Assembly: GCA_964020155.1 (NCBI GenBank)
Contig: OZ026548.1
Location: forward strand, 3,898,897-3,951,396
Direction of reading: 5' to 3'
Source of the DNA: Chondrilla cf. caribensis
Taxonomy: Eukaryota; Porifera; Demospongiae; Chondrillida; Chondrillidae
Length of the DNA: 52,500 nucleotides
Under the pieces are notes generated by a model that worked only from the letters and a program-made list of their open reading frames with translations, searched no databases and was not told the origin of the DNA. The position numbers and the translations under genes are program-made. Position 1 is the stretch's first letter. Each line of letters opens with the position of its first letter. Positions 41,501 to 52,500 of this stretch are shown here, in pieces.

Positions 41501-44500
41501 ACTAAAGGTACCCTGCTGTATGTACAATCATACAAGGCACTACCGTGCTATCCCACCATGTGTACAGGTCACAAACACTGGATTCTGTTTATCGCTTGGG
41601 CACCTGACGGCAAGAAGCTTGCTTCAGCATGTAAGAAGGGAGAGGTAGGTTGTAGCATGATTGTGTGAGTACGAAGCCTATTTTCACTGAAACAGACAAG
41701 CAGGCAGTTGCTATATAAGACACTGCATAATAGTAACAATTATCATTTGTATATTCTGTATGTACAGTATATGCAAGTGGCTGTACGTACTGCCACTGTA
41801 CTGTACTGCCACTGTACTGTACCACCACTGTATTATACAGCCACTGTACTATACTGCCTGTGTTCCTTTATCAGTGTACACACCCACTGCCTGTGTTCTG
41901 TTGTCAGTGTATAAGGGTACTTAGTGACCACACCCACACTGTCAGTTGTATAAAGTTTAAGAAAGGAGGGCGTGCCATACTAATGTACGTATGCCTGTGT
42001 TCTTTTGCTCATATAAGCACTCTACATATTCAGATCTGTCTGTGGGATCCCTCAAGTGGGAAACAACTGGGGCACAACTTGGTGGGGCACAAACAGTGGA
42101 TAACATGGCTGACATGGCAACCACTTCATATGTAAGTTTAGAGTGTCCTAGACACATTGGTTGAGGCACATGTACTGCAGTGCCTATTCAGTATAGGAAA
42201 TGAATGTACCGTAGCTGTAGTATTCGGCATAGGAATTAACTCTACTGTAGCTGTAAATTTTATCATAAGAAATGAATATACTGTACTATTGAATTGAATT
42301 GAATTAATTTTATCCATATACGTATGCACATACACATAATATGCATACATACATACACAAAACTACTATATGCATGCTATATTGTATTTCTTCCACATTT
42401 GTGTACTTACATACATACGTACATACACAATGAGTCATCACATGACAAATCTATCGAAACTTAAATAGTGTAAGTATTAAAATGTAAAATAAAAGTATTA
42501 CTGTAGCCTATTGGTACCAGGTGTATATACTGATGTGCTATGTGAATCTGAGCTAATTTCTTATGTGCACATGTACTGTATTCTAAACCTGTTGGGATGA
42601 GCTACTGCCAGTCCTGTTGCCTGCTGTACCGGTGTAGGGACCCTGAATGTCGATATTTGATTAGCTCCTCTAAAGACTGTACTGTCAGGATTTGGGATAC
42701 CCATCTCTACCAGTGTTCAAAGGTGCTGAGTGGACACACCCACTCTGTCACTTGTGTAAAGTGCGGAGGGGAAGGATTGCTGTATACTTCCTCCCAGGAT
42801 AGAACCATCAAGGTGTGGAGAGCAGCTGATGTGAGTATTTCTAGCTGCATGCATGGAATATGTGTGTATGTAACATTGTAACAGCAAGTAGTTAGTATTG
42901 TGTTCTATAGCTAGTAATTACGTATGTGATTGCGTATGTGCTCACGTGGTGTAGTGTGAACACGTGTTGTAGTAGGACGAAGAGTTTTGTTGTTACATTG
43001 TCATTGATTGATATTGTTATTGAAGTGAACTCGCTCGCTTTCTCGGTTGTCGCTGATGATTTGGTGCTAGCCGACACAACATGTATGCATATGTAGTCTA
43101 CATACATGTTGTCACCTTTAAAAAGTTGTGCTTGGATGATTAATCAATTAATTGATTAATCAATCAATTTTCATTTCAAATCTGATTATCGTTATTAGCA
43201 AGCAAGTTGAATAATCACTGGAAATAATTACAGGAAGCCCCTCCCATCTTATCACCCAGAACGTTCACTCCATGAGTTCAATTTGTACAATCTGAAATAT
43301 GAAAGGACTCTAAAGACTCCACATCATGTATATTGGATGACTTCTCAGTCTAAAAAGATGGGAGTAGTTTCTGATTTAACCCACTTCATTACTTCAGTGA
43401 TTAATCAATTTACGTACCAATTGTTCACTATGCACTGATAATTGATTTGAAAATTACAACCAATTTCCAACACTATTACGATTGATTCATTTGTCGTATC
43501 TTCCTAAAGGTGATATAAATAACATGTATTTGTGGTAATAATAATCCATAGTTTGTATCATTTCTGCATGTATATTGTCTTGTGTGAATGTCAGTTACTG
43601 CTCCTACATTCCACACAGTAGACTACTGCTACTACTTCTGTTTTACTGTACAACAATCTTCCAACATGCAGGGTGTGTTGTGCAGAACTCTCCAAGGTCA
43701 TGGTCACTGGGTAAGCTGACAGGTGCATATCCTACTTGCAATGCTAATTTTGTACACCGTACATGGAATATTAGGTATAGTACGAATTTACGTTGCTGTT
43801 GCCCCTATATTGACAAAACGCGATCTATTGTGTATGATGCTGAAAATTGAGAATTTCTGTAATGGTTGTCAACATGTTGGATTATCTCGTGCACACATCA
43901 CTGACCTTTGATCAACTGACCAATTTGTGCACCCATGCTGACAATTCTGTATGCATACACGTGAATTTAGCAAATTCAGGCTAAGTACATCTGTTTGAAT
44001 AATTGTAATGAAACTTTTGAATCTGTTGATAAACTGATCTTTCCTTGGAAACACCTGATTAGCAGCTAAAATACCCAGGTATGTGATAATGTGTAAGCAG
44101 TACAATAATGTACTCAAGTGATCAACATCAGATTAGTGTGCCATGTTGTGATATGCAGTGGCGTCGGAATAGGGGTGACTGGGGCAACTTTGGATGCCCC
44201 ACTTTTTAGTACAGCACTAGTAGTTTTTCATTTTAATCCACAGAGAAAAGTAATTACATAACCAAAACCTTACTATTTATATCCTAAATGGTATTATTTG
44301 TCTCTTGGACAGTGCTGACAGAGAGAATAACTATCAAAACGTTCAGATTTTCATCTATTCAACCTCCCTTTATAGAGCCGCCATTTTTTCTTCTGCACCA
44401 GTCCTACGTTATTTGACTTTGTGTGCAAAGACCTTGGGTTCAACAACCACAGCTGCTTCCATCCTCAGACGATAGTGTGGCCTCCCCACTTTCTAAATGC

Positions 44501-47500
44501 TTCCGACACCTCTGATATAGAAATATATACAGTGGAACCTCTAATAAAGGACTCTCCCAATAAAGGACACCATAGAAAATACCTCCCTACAAAGGACACT
44601 TTCCTAGGCCCAAAAAATGAACTCCCCCATAGTGCTAATACATTTTTCACCTCTGAAGAGTGGACAACCTCTCTACAGTGGACAAATTAGCTGGTCCCAA
44701 TGTGTCCTTTATAAAGAGGTTCCACTGTATCTCAACATAAATTTATGATGCTATGACTTTCATGTACTGTGTCCACACTAATGTGCATACACATTGACAG
44801 GTGCAAGACTTGCTTGTGGCTCGATTGCTCACTGGCCATGGTAGCATAGCAGAGCTGAATCCACTGATGTGTAGTACTGAATTCAAGATAACTGCAGTGT
44901 CACTAGCTACCTTGTATCCCCATAGGTGAACACATTGGCACTGAACACAGACTATGTTATTAGAACAGGTGCATATGACATGTCAAGCAAGGAAAGCCGG
45001 TTAAAAGGAGTGAGGAGTCTGTCTGGTTAGTCTTCGTGTATTTGTGCTAACACTTACGTACTGTACATATGATTTATCTAATTAACTTAGGGAACATACA
45101 TGAGGTTCACATACATATGTGTACAGAGTGGGAAGGAAACTAGAAACTGTTGTGTGACAGGTATACATACACAGGTACATGCACTAAGCTTTGCAGTGAT
45201 AGTTTTTGTTTGTGTGATTGACTTTCTCGTATTCCAGGATCTACAGTTCTATGTATAACCTACTTTCATAGACCCTTTTTGTACCTATTGGTGTTGGGAA
45301 TTGGGTATATTTTTCGAATTCAGTGCATGATAATCGATCGATCGACCATTTGATTAATCTGCAGTAGTGATTATGTGGGTGTAACCGAAGGTCACCACTA
45401 CTCGGCTGAACGATCACCAAGTAAACTTGGTTCGGAGTCTCAAATCATTTCATTTTCCAATTTCAGGTACTCTCAATTTGCAAACTTAAACCCTGTTGTG
45501 GTGGGTAATGTGGTAAAGGCGGCATTTTTATACTCACCTAATTATTTCCTGTAGTTGATTGATTTGACTATCATGTAATAAGATTTGACATAAAACTGAT
45601 TGATTATTTCTCCCATTATCCATAAGCTACTGTACTGTGCTCTCTCTATCAAAATAGTGGATGATCTAAAGAGAAATGCTTCAATCAGATATGAGACTGT
45701 CATGGTTAGTCATGCACATGTACAGTAAGTAAATATGTACGTACATGTGTACAGTACATACAATGATGTGACCCCATCAGATATGTATGTACAGTAGATA
45801 TGGTTGCATGAACATGAATAGATTTGCCCCCATCGACATCAGATTCCACATCTCTGCTCACTGGTAGATTCTACATTTTTACATACAAACGTAAAGGATT
45901 GCAGTGTACGTAGCTCGCAATACACCCTTTGGTAATACTTCGTAAGTGTTCTGCATGTGGTTAGTACATATCCTTGTATGGGTAATACACACACCTAACC
46001 CAGTCCCTGTTTCATGTACACTACATACACCAGTACGTAGTACTGCAGAGAATAAGTACAGATCTGGTGTATCCTCCACAGTATAATTTATGTATGTATA
46101 TTATTTTTGCTGAGGTTTTTGACTGCAATGTGTTTATTATACCAGATTACATTGATTGATCCATATTATCCTATTTCCACTGGAGATGTATGTGGAACAG
46201 CATGTTATGTTGTGCGTGTGTACCATTCCAGCAATCACTCCCGACCATTTGTACATGCAGACTAACAACAAAGAGCTTCTAGTCTCTGGTTCAGATGACT
46301 TTACATTGTTTTTATGGGAGCCATCCAAAAGCAAAACTTCAATTGCTAGAATGACAGGTACGTGCGTATGAGATCTTGTCCAAACTGTGCCGTTCACAAC
46401 GTTCACCTTGACATGAATAATGTATCAGATATCAGGCATCAGGGTATCTTGTTTATCCTGGGAAACCGTCAGCCCTAGGCTACTATAAGTAGCACCAAGA
46501 AAAGAAAAGAAAGTACACAAAATGAACAAAAACCACATGCACGAAAACATAAGACAAAAATCAAGGATAAAAGAACATAAAAATTAAAAAAAATAGTTGA
46601 TTGTGTTCATTTGAGTTATGCGGTAATGTATGTAGAATTCTTCATGTGATGGGTGGGCTTGTCAATGCCTTAGTTAGGTGAGCAAAGTTCTTGTACCCAC
46701 TGGCTACATGTCACAATCATGATGGCTTTGATCTTTGAACAGGCTAAGGAACTATTACCACTATCAATGCAAATTGATCAATTTATTTCAATATCGTAGA
46801 GGTTCATTGCTATGTTGTATATTTTATGGAGTTATTAAGCATAGCATTAAACGTTTTGGTCACAAAGACCTTTGTCAGCAATAAATGGAATGCACGTTAC
46901 AACTTGTGAATAAATACGTAGATGGTGAAGTAAAGAACTGGAAGTTGATGATGTAATAGAGTATAATGAATGGCGGGTAAATGGAATAGCTAAAGGTGTT
47001 GTGACCACATCTTGCAATTTATTTCTGTTTGTACCACAATGCACAGCAGTACATAGTTGTAAACCAATTCCTGTAGTACTCTGATTTGTGATCATGTTGC
47101 AGCAGTAACATTAAAAGAAACAAAACTATTCAATCAATAGATCTCCATCTGCTATTCTTTGTAAATCCAACTACGAGATACATGAAAAGAACGAGAATAA
47201 AAATACGTACGTACTGTAACCACCACTTACATAACTAATATTACCAGTGATTTTCCCATTTGAAGCAAGTAATTTGAGTTGAAAAGACGTGTACAGAACT
47301 GAAGTACCATTGTTTATCCATTACAAAGCAATGAAACTCTATGGTATCTAACTACTGTAATTCCTATGTTTTCGGCCATCTTTTGTCCTGGGAGCTTTGC
47401 AGACATCCTTGCTTTCTAACGTACGTATATTCATTAACCAGCATTGTATTAGGCAAGAGTTCCATTAGCAGAGTCATCACGATAGTTAATTTGGTAAAAA

Positions 47501-50500
47501 AAAATCAGATAGCATTTATTCCTTGTATCAACTTGGACAGCCAATTCCCAAGCATCCATGAAATTATGAGAAATTCTCGTGTATTCATCTGCTGCTCTTT
47601 TATTGAGAATATGTACCTGTGTGTAATGATAATTGCTTGAAGTTTTTATCCTTATGTGATCCTTCACAGGGCACCAGCAACTGATTAATGATGTTAGATT
47701 CTCACCAGATATGCGACTCATTGCGAGTGCTTCCTTTGACAAGTCTATCAAACTGTGGGACGGGAAGAATGGAAAGTGAGTTTCTTACACTAGCAAATCA
47801 CCAAGTAATGTAGCCCCGAATTATTCACAAATGAGCAGTGAATATGGAGGTGACATGAGATTGATAATTCACCCAGCTGACTTGTTTGACTGCTTTTTAA
47901 TACATTATAAGTATATAGTTGTTTAATAAACCAAATTTTCCTTCCCATGGTGTAGTGCTTTTGATAGTTGATAGTTAGTTATGCAGGAGCCTCTGATTGG
48001 GTCCACCACTGTATAGATTATAGATTAAGCAGCTATAGCCTCCAATAGATTTTCGTATGGAATGATCTATTTTGGATGGTTTTGTACCAATAATTGGGTG
48101 AATATTGTTATCAGTACTAATAGAGTATCAGTTTGACATCGTTATTGGTATTTGGAATAACATTGCTTGTTTGGTGTGTTGTGTGGTGTGGTTTGGTGTC
48201 ACTCATTAAGAATTACTGTTTTGACAGCCACTAGCTAATTACAGGAGAACCTGTCCAATCCGACACCTCTCTAAACCGACAGGTGCTTAAACCAATACCA
48301 AATTCCAAGCACGGACACGTTTTCAATGCAAAATGACCTGCCTAATCAGAAAAATGCCTAATCCGAAAACCGACATTGATTTTGGAGTCCCAAGAACAAA
48401 AATACCTCTACAGTCCGACAATTATACAGCTACAGATTAAATTCATTTGATTTTTCCGCATTCATCCACCATTGGCAAGCTTGTGGACACCATGTTATTT
48501 CATTACGCAATATAACTGAACGGCATTTCAAAACTTTTGACGCAATAATCGGACCCCTGTGCAGTGGGTCACACAAAAAAACTCATCCTCGTGTAGGTTA
48601 TAAAAGTAGGTGATAAAGTACAGCACTTTGACAACCTTTTTCAAAAATAACTCTGAGTAGTGTTCATACATGTACATGTATTTATATTTATTATTTATCT
48701 TACTGTATCTCTTTGCATGTAATTTATGTACCTAGCTATATGTCTTATTATTGTATCCCTATTAACAATGTCAATACAGTATACATGTTAATAAGTGACT
48801 CCAGAATTACTATTTATTTGACGATGAAACCTCTCTAATCTGACAACCTCATAATCTGACATTATTTTCATCCCCGTTGAGTGTCGAATTAGATAGGTTT
48901 TACTGTACCATGCTAATGAAATTGGCAATTGGCATTGGCTTTTAGTTGCTCCTAATTACAGCTTACTGAAATAATGGTAAATTCAGTTTGTGGTAAACCA
49001 CTAGGTTTATGAGATGTATTTGCCGCTGATATTGTTTATTATTTAGATTCATAACCACTTTGAGAGGACATGTCAGTCGTGTTTACCAAATCACTTGGTC
49101 AGCCGATAGCCGGCTTGTTTGCAGTGGAAGTTCAGATTCGACATTAAAGGTAATTGTCATACGTTAGTGACATGTTTGTCCCCATTAATTCCTGATTTTA
49201 ATTGCACCTACCATACATCTGGAAATATTGGCGGTCATAAAATTTGGCAATTTGCCCAAAATCTGGCCCAATGCATTATTGACGGAATTTAAATTTGGCA
49301 GTTTGCCACAATGAGTGTTGATAACATTAAAACACAAATGTTGACTGATGAATATTAATTTAGCAGTTATGTCCGTGACCACCAAATCGCCAAATTTAAA
49401 TCACCGCCAATATTTCCATATATACAGTATCTTTCATTCATTCATTCATTATTATCATTCAAACTGTGGGAAACCACTCAGCTGGAGGTTGCTATCCAGG
49501 GTACCCAGTAAAGGTTACATCAAGTTACATGAAAACAAGGAGTAGCCGTAAATTAAATTGAAAATTAATTTGAAAATGAAATTACAAAAGACAATATCTG
49601 ATAATGGCATGTGGATGACTAATATGATATTTGTCTTATTCAACCCATTGTATTGTCAATCTGAATGTCAAGATAAGTCTAGCACACAGACTTTTTGTAT
49701 TCTTGTTAGAATTTCATTGTACAAGTAGGGTTATATACACGCACACATGGATGTATACATGGGAGACTGCAAAGTTACTTACCTTTCTGCAATCCCACAC
49801 CCAGAGAGCCTCCTCTTCCACTGATGTGCTGTTTAAAGGTTGCCTTTAACTTTTTTTCCTCTTACAACATTACAGGTTTGGGATTTGAAAACTAAAAAAC
49901 TTTTATTGGATCTACCAGGCCACTCAGATGAGGTGCGTATGGTGTTTGTGTACAATTTTCCATTGTTTTTCTTGTGCAGATCTTGGGGAGGCCATTGGGC
50001 TGGGACAAGGAGGGGCGTTTTCTATAATAATCCAATTTAAAATGGTCAAAATGTCAACTATTTACTAAACTACCCCCATACACATACATATGTATGACAG
50101 TCCACCACATCTATCTCCTAATGCTTCGTTTGAATATCACAGGGAAAATGTGAGCCTATTGCCCGCATGAATTCAAAATAAGCTAGGTTAATTCTTGTAT
50201 CAAGAGATATACGTACCTACGTCTTTTAATGACTCCTACCTAAATTGTGCTATAATTCCCAGATTCTCTGTTCGATTGTTTGCAGTCTCTGCCTTTAGTG
50301 CATATGCTATTGTCATTATTCTCTCCTAATGTCCTTAGCAGCATCCATGGAGTCCCCTTAGTGGTTTGGTGCTTCTAGGCACTCCCATATGAATTACAAC
50401 TTTGTCCCCACCTTGGTACAATCTTGTACAAGTTTGTATGGGCTTGTAGTATGGTCGTGGGAGGTGGCTACAAGTTTGTACAAACTGATATGAGATTGTA

Positions 50501-52339
50501 ATAAGGACATAGAAGGTGACTGTGGGGTTGTAAAGTTTCTATATAGGTGGTTGCTACAACCTTGATTACAGGTTAAATCCCCAGGTTGTGAATTTCATGT
50601 CAGTCCTTCGAGAATCAAACAACCCTAATTATATGCCATTTTTCAACATTACGGAAGTTATTGTTGCATGGGAGGAAGCTGCATAATTAGATGAAGGTGT
50701 GATGTTGGGGTGTTACATTCATAGGGCAGACAATTCAACCAGTATCTATGTATACGTAATAAGCATGATACAATTAGTATGTTGTTGCTCATACGTATGT
50801 GTTCTGTGCAATTGAAGGTGTTTACAGTCGACTGGAGTCCTGACGGTGAGCGTGTTGCCAGTGGAGGAAGGGACAGAGTACTGAAAATGTGAGTACACAC
50901 CTCCTTTGACATTATTAGTATTGCAGTATTTTATGATTAGTTCAATTCTGTTTTCATTTCATTTGATATTCATTGCTTAATATTGAAATCAAGTTTTTGT
51001 AACAACTGACCTAGTTTTCGTAACAATAATACAGATCCTTATATATTAGCTTAAGTACAGTACAAAAGTAGGAGGTGTGTATGTGAATGTATTTTGTTAA
51101 TCTATTCAAAATTGTCTTTCAACTCCCATTACTCATCTTTGACCCGTAGTTGAGCAAATATTCCTTGTTCAAATGGGATTTGAGAAACGTGAGTGGTCCG
51201 AGAATCTTATCCGTGTACACCTTCAAGGAAGGTGAATAGGGGATAAAAGCTCATCGAATTTCAGTTGTATTCTACATTCATGTCAATTAGTGGACAAAAC
51301 TATCGATCACCAATCCACCCTTATTTTCTTCAAGGAGTAGAAGCTATTAATTGATTACAAGGAAAATGTTAGTACAGATAGAATCACCATTAATTGCGAT
51401 AAAAAAATCCAATGATTCAATTGAAATGTTTGTCGAATGAAATGGTAGGGTGTTGATCAATGGGAATATTCTATTGTTGTTGTTGTTGTTGTTACATATT
51501 CACAAATTGTTTCAAGGAAGTGTGTGGTTAAGGATAAAATGAAATGGCAAGTATGAATATTAATGTTATTACAGATGTTCGAAACAGAAGGGGTAACTTT
51601 TCGAAGTCAGGGAAAATACCTATACTTGTATTGCCCCACCCTAGGAGAAACCTTAGTTACCGTATAGTGGAAATTTTTGCAGGATAAAATTTTCGCAGAT
51701 GGCTCCAGAAACAAAAATTCACAAATAAAATTTTCACTGATGCTGGCCACAGTCACTTGATAGAACAACGAGAACACCTAATTCGTAGATTTTATTTTTG
51801 CAGATGTTAACTAGGCCAACTGCGAAATCTGTGAAAATTTTGTCCCACGAAAATTTCCTGCTATACAGTGTTATAACCACCCAGAATGTGTGTAGCTAAG
51901 AACAGGACACAGGTCCATATGTACTAAGATAAAGGACTTGAGGTCAATGCACAAATGGAGGTGTCGGAAGTCAGCATGACTCTACTAGAGTTGATTACAG
52001 GTGTCTGGGCTAGGAAGCTACGTACATAGGTCAAGGGGAGGGGTCCATGCCAACCTCAATACCAAACAGAGTTTCCTTTGCATGCCTATATATACTCCCT
52101 ATACATCCTCAGCGAGTTCCACACCATATATAGTAACACATGCACAGTTAGAGCGTGCAGTGGTAGGCTAGGACATTAAGCATGAACATGGTCCGGAATT
52201 TAATGGCATGCAAATGCGTATGTAACACTATAATGTGCATTTTGTCTCCAAAAATGGTCGCAAATTCAATGTGCAAACCTAATGTACTGTAACTAGTTTG
52301 TTATAATATACTTTCTGGTTCAATAGATGGCGTAAGTGA
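38517..52339 (+). CDS. NLE1: Notchless homolog 1, ribosome-assembly WD40 protein
   Basis: Fifteen exons: 38517-38678, 39307-39527, 41125-41204, 41568-41644, 42034-42131, 42638-42830, 43672-43710, 44926-45025, 45658-45704, 46261-46357, 47670-47775, 49047-49149, 49876-49932, 50818-50888 and 52327-52339. They total 1464 bases (487 aa plus TGA), against 485 in human, with every junction in phase. The N-terminal NLE (ubiquitin-like) domain covers about residues 15-90. It binds the MIDAS domain of the AAA ATPase Rea1/MDN1, driving maturation of pre-60S ribosomal particles. The rest forms an eight-bladed WD40 propeller; recognisable blades include YLASGSGDCTVRFWD, YLISSSKDCTVRIWD, LLYTSSQDRTIKVWRA, LLVSGSDDFTLFLW, RLIASASFDKSIKLWDG and RLVCSGSSDSTLKVWD. 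The last exon holds only four codons plus stop (IWRK). The less conserved linker (exon 8-9, YDMSSKESRL to RYETVM) matches the family's variable insert. The protein is nucleolar/nuclear. Identification is secure. Confidence 0.96.
38822..38998. mobile_element. Tigger/pogo-like MITE in NLE1 intron 1
   Basis: It runs from TACAGTGGAACCTCTCTATT to AATAGAGAGGTCCCCCTGTA, with TA edges. The internal sequence is close to that of the copy at 25394-25572. Confidence 0.75.
39528..41124. other. NLE1 intron 2, no other feature recognised
   Basis: This is the largest NLE1 intron (1.6 kb). It is AT-rich. The short open frames in it resemble no family I know. Confidence 0.5.
41760..41880. repeat. Short 'CTGTACTGTACTGCCA' minisatellite in NLE1 intron 4
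   Basis: About six imperfect 16-20 base units (CCACTGTACTGTACTGCCAC and variants), followed by two copies of CACCCACTGCCTGTGTTC-like sequence. Confidence 0.65.
41908..41984 (+). pseudogene. Exon-6-like relic in NLE1 intron 4
   Basis: Translated, this stretch gives RVLSDHTHTVSCIKFKKGG. True exon 6 has KVLSGHTHSVTCVKCGGEG, and the nucleotides match at about 70 percent over some 55 bases. A CAG precedes it and GTACGT follows, but a 77-base exon between phase-0 exons 4 and 5 would shift the frame. It is therefore probably a decayed duplicate of the WD-repeat exon rather than a used one. Confidence 0.5.
42839..43671. other. NLE1 intron 6, palindromic AT-rich patches
   Basis: No gene is seen. There is a small inverted repeat at 43079-43114 (ACAACATGTATG...CTACATACATGTTGT) and a run of TAATCAAT/ATTGATTA palindromes near 43138-43170, repeated as GATTAATCAATTTACG near 43400. 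CTCCCATCTT (about 43245) also has its complement near 43363. This may be an old foldback element. Confidence 0.35.
44157..44515. mobile_element. Possible MITE with CAGTGGCGTCGGAA ends
   Basis: CAGTGGCGTCGGAA at the left is matched by TTCCGACACCTCTG at the right (12 of 14 bases complementary). The target duplication is unclear. It is intronic in NLE1. Confidence 0.4.
44528..44729. mobile_element. Tigger/pogo-like MITE in NLE1 intron 7
   Basis: It starts TACAGTGGAACCTCTAATAA and ends TATAAAGAGGTTCCACTGTA, with TA edges. This copy carries several AAAGGACAC motifs, a different subfamily from those at 25394 and 38822. Confidence 0.75.
47776..48239. other. NLE1 intron 11, left part
   Basis: Nothing recognised except a short GTGTGGTTTGGTGT-type patch near 48175-48200. 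Confidence 0.4.
48240..48907. mobile_element. 668-base Tigger/pogo-like element in NLE1 intron 11
   Basis: The left end TACAGGAGAACCTGTCCAAT and inner CCGACACC pair with the right-end complement TACAGTAAAACCTATCTAAT and TCGACACTC, with TA edges. Internal CCTAATCCGA and CAGTCCGACA motifs repeat the terminal theme. No transposase frame remains. Confidence 0.7.
51658..51870. mobile_element. Diverged CGCGAAAATTT-type MITE in NLE1 last intron
   Basis: The ends TACCGTATAGTGGAAATTTT and AAAATTTCCTGCTATACAGTG match those at 15398-15591. Nearly all CpG sites of that copy read TpG or CpA here (for example CCACGAAAATTT for CCGCGAAAATTT), as expected from decay of methylated CpG. Confidence 0.7.
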
Positions 52340-52488
52340 GGGATATTGATTCCTAACACACATGAAACTAAAGATGAGGAGGGAACATTGTGTCATTTTC
52401 ATCGCCCACAAATCTCTTAACATTGGTAGCAATAATTAGTAAATTGTATTATTACATTATTAAATCATTCATAATTATAATAATCAAT

Positions 52489-52494
52489 AATAAA
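52489..52494 (+). terminator. Possible NLE1 polyadenylation signal
   Basis: AATAAA, 150 bases after the NLE1 stop and just inside the right edge. The setting is AT-rich, so this is only plausible. Confidence 0.4.
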
Positions 52495-52500
52495 ATTGTA

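Overview
The window is from an animal (metazoan) nuclear genome. Genes are split into many short exons with GT/AG introns of roughly 50 to 1700 bases. The DNA is AT-rich and full of microsatellites, minisatellites and short inverted-repeat elements. A sponge or another early-branching invertebrate is my best guess, from gene content and compact introns, but I cannot prove the phylum from the sequence alone.

There are six protein genes. (1) 656-4489, minus: the 5' half of an acid-ceramidase-related/LAMA (dcd1-like) Ntn hydrolase that runs off the left edge. (2) 4610-8430, plus: a complete phytanoyl-CoA 2-hydroxylase (PHYH) with a perfect PTS2 peroxisomal signal. These two start head to head, 120 bases apart. 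(3-5) 10754-19092, 21757-30938 and 31839-38324, all minus: three tandem leishmanolysin-like (M8) zinc metalloproteases, here copies A, B and C. Each has 20 exons that join in frame, including a 13-base microexon. Catalytic residues are kept in all three. Copy C ends in a hydrophobic GPI-type tail; copies A and B stop before it and look secreted. (6) 38517-52339, plus: a complete 15-exon Notchless homolog (NLE1, 487 codons), a ribosome-assembly WD40 protein, head to head with copy C across 192 bases.

Copies A and B belong to a roughly 10-kb segmental duplication that includes a ~200-base tandem repeat just downstream of each gene. Comparing A, B and C shows several insertions with empty sites in the paralogue. 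One is a 286-base element with GTAC target duplications that carries telomere-like TTAGGG repeats. Another is a 488-base hAT-like element. The rest of the window holds TA-flanked Tigger/pogo-like MITEs, a second MITE family with CGCGAAAATTT ends, a 5'-truncated LINE tail, two perfect hairpins, and long (GT)n, (CA)n, (AG)n and (TA)n tracts.

I assembled exon boundaries by hand, checking splice sites, reading phase and match to the known families. No search was run.
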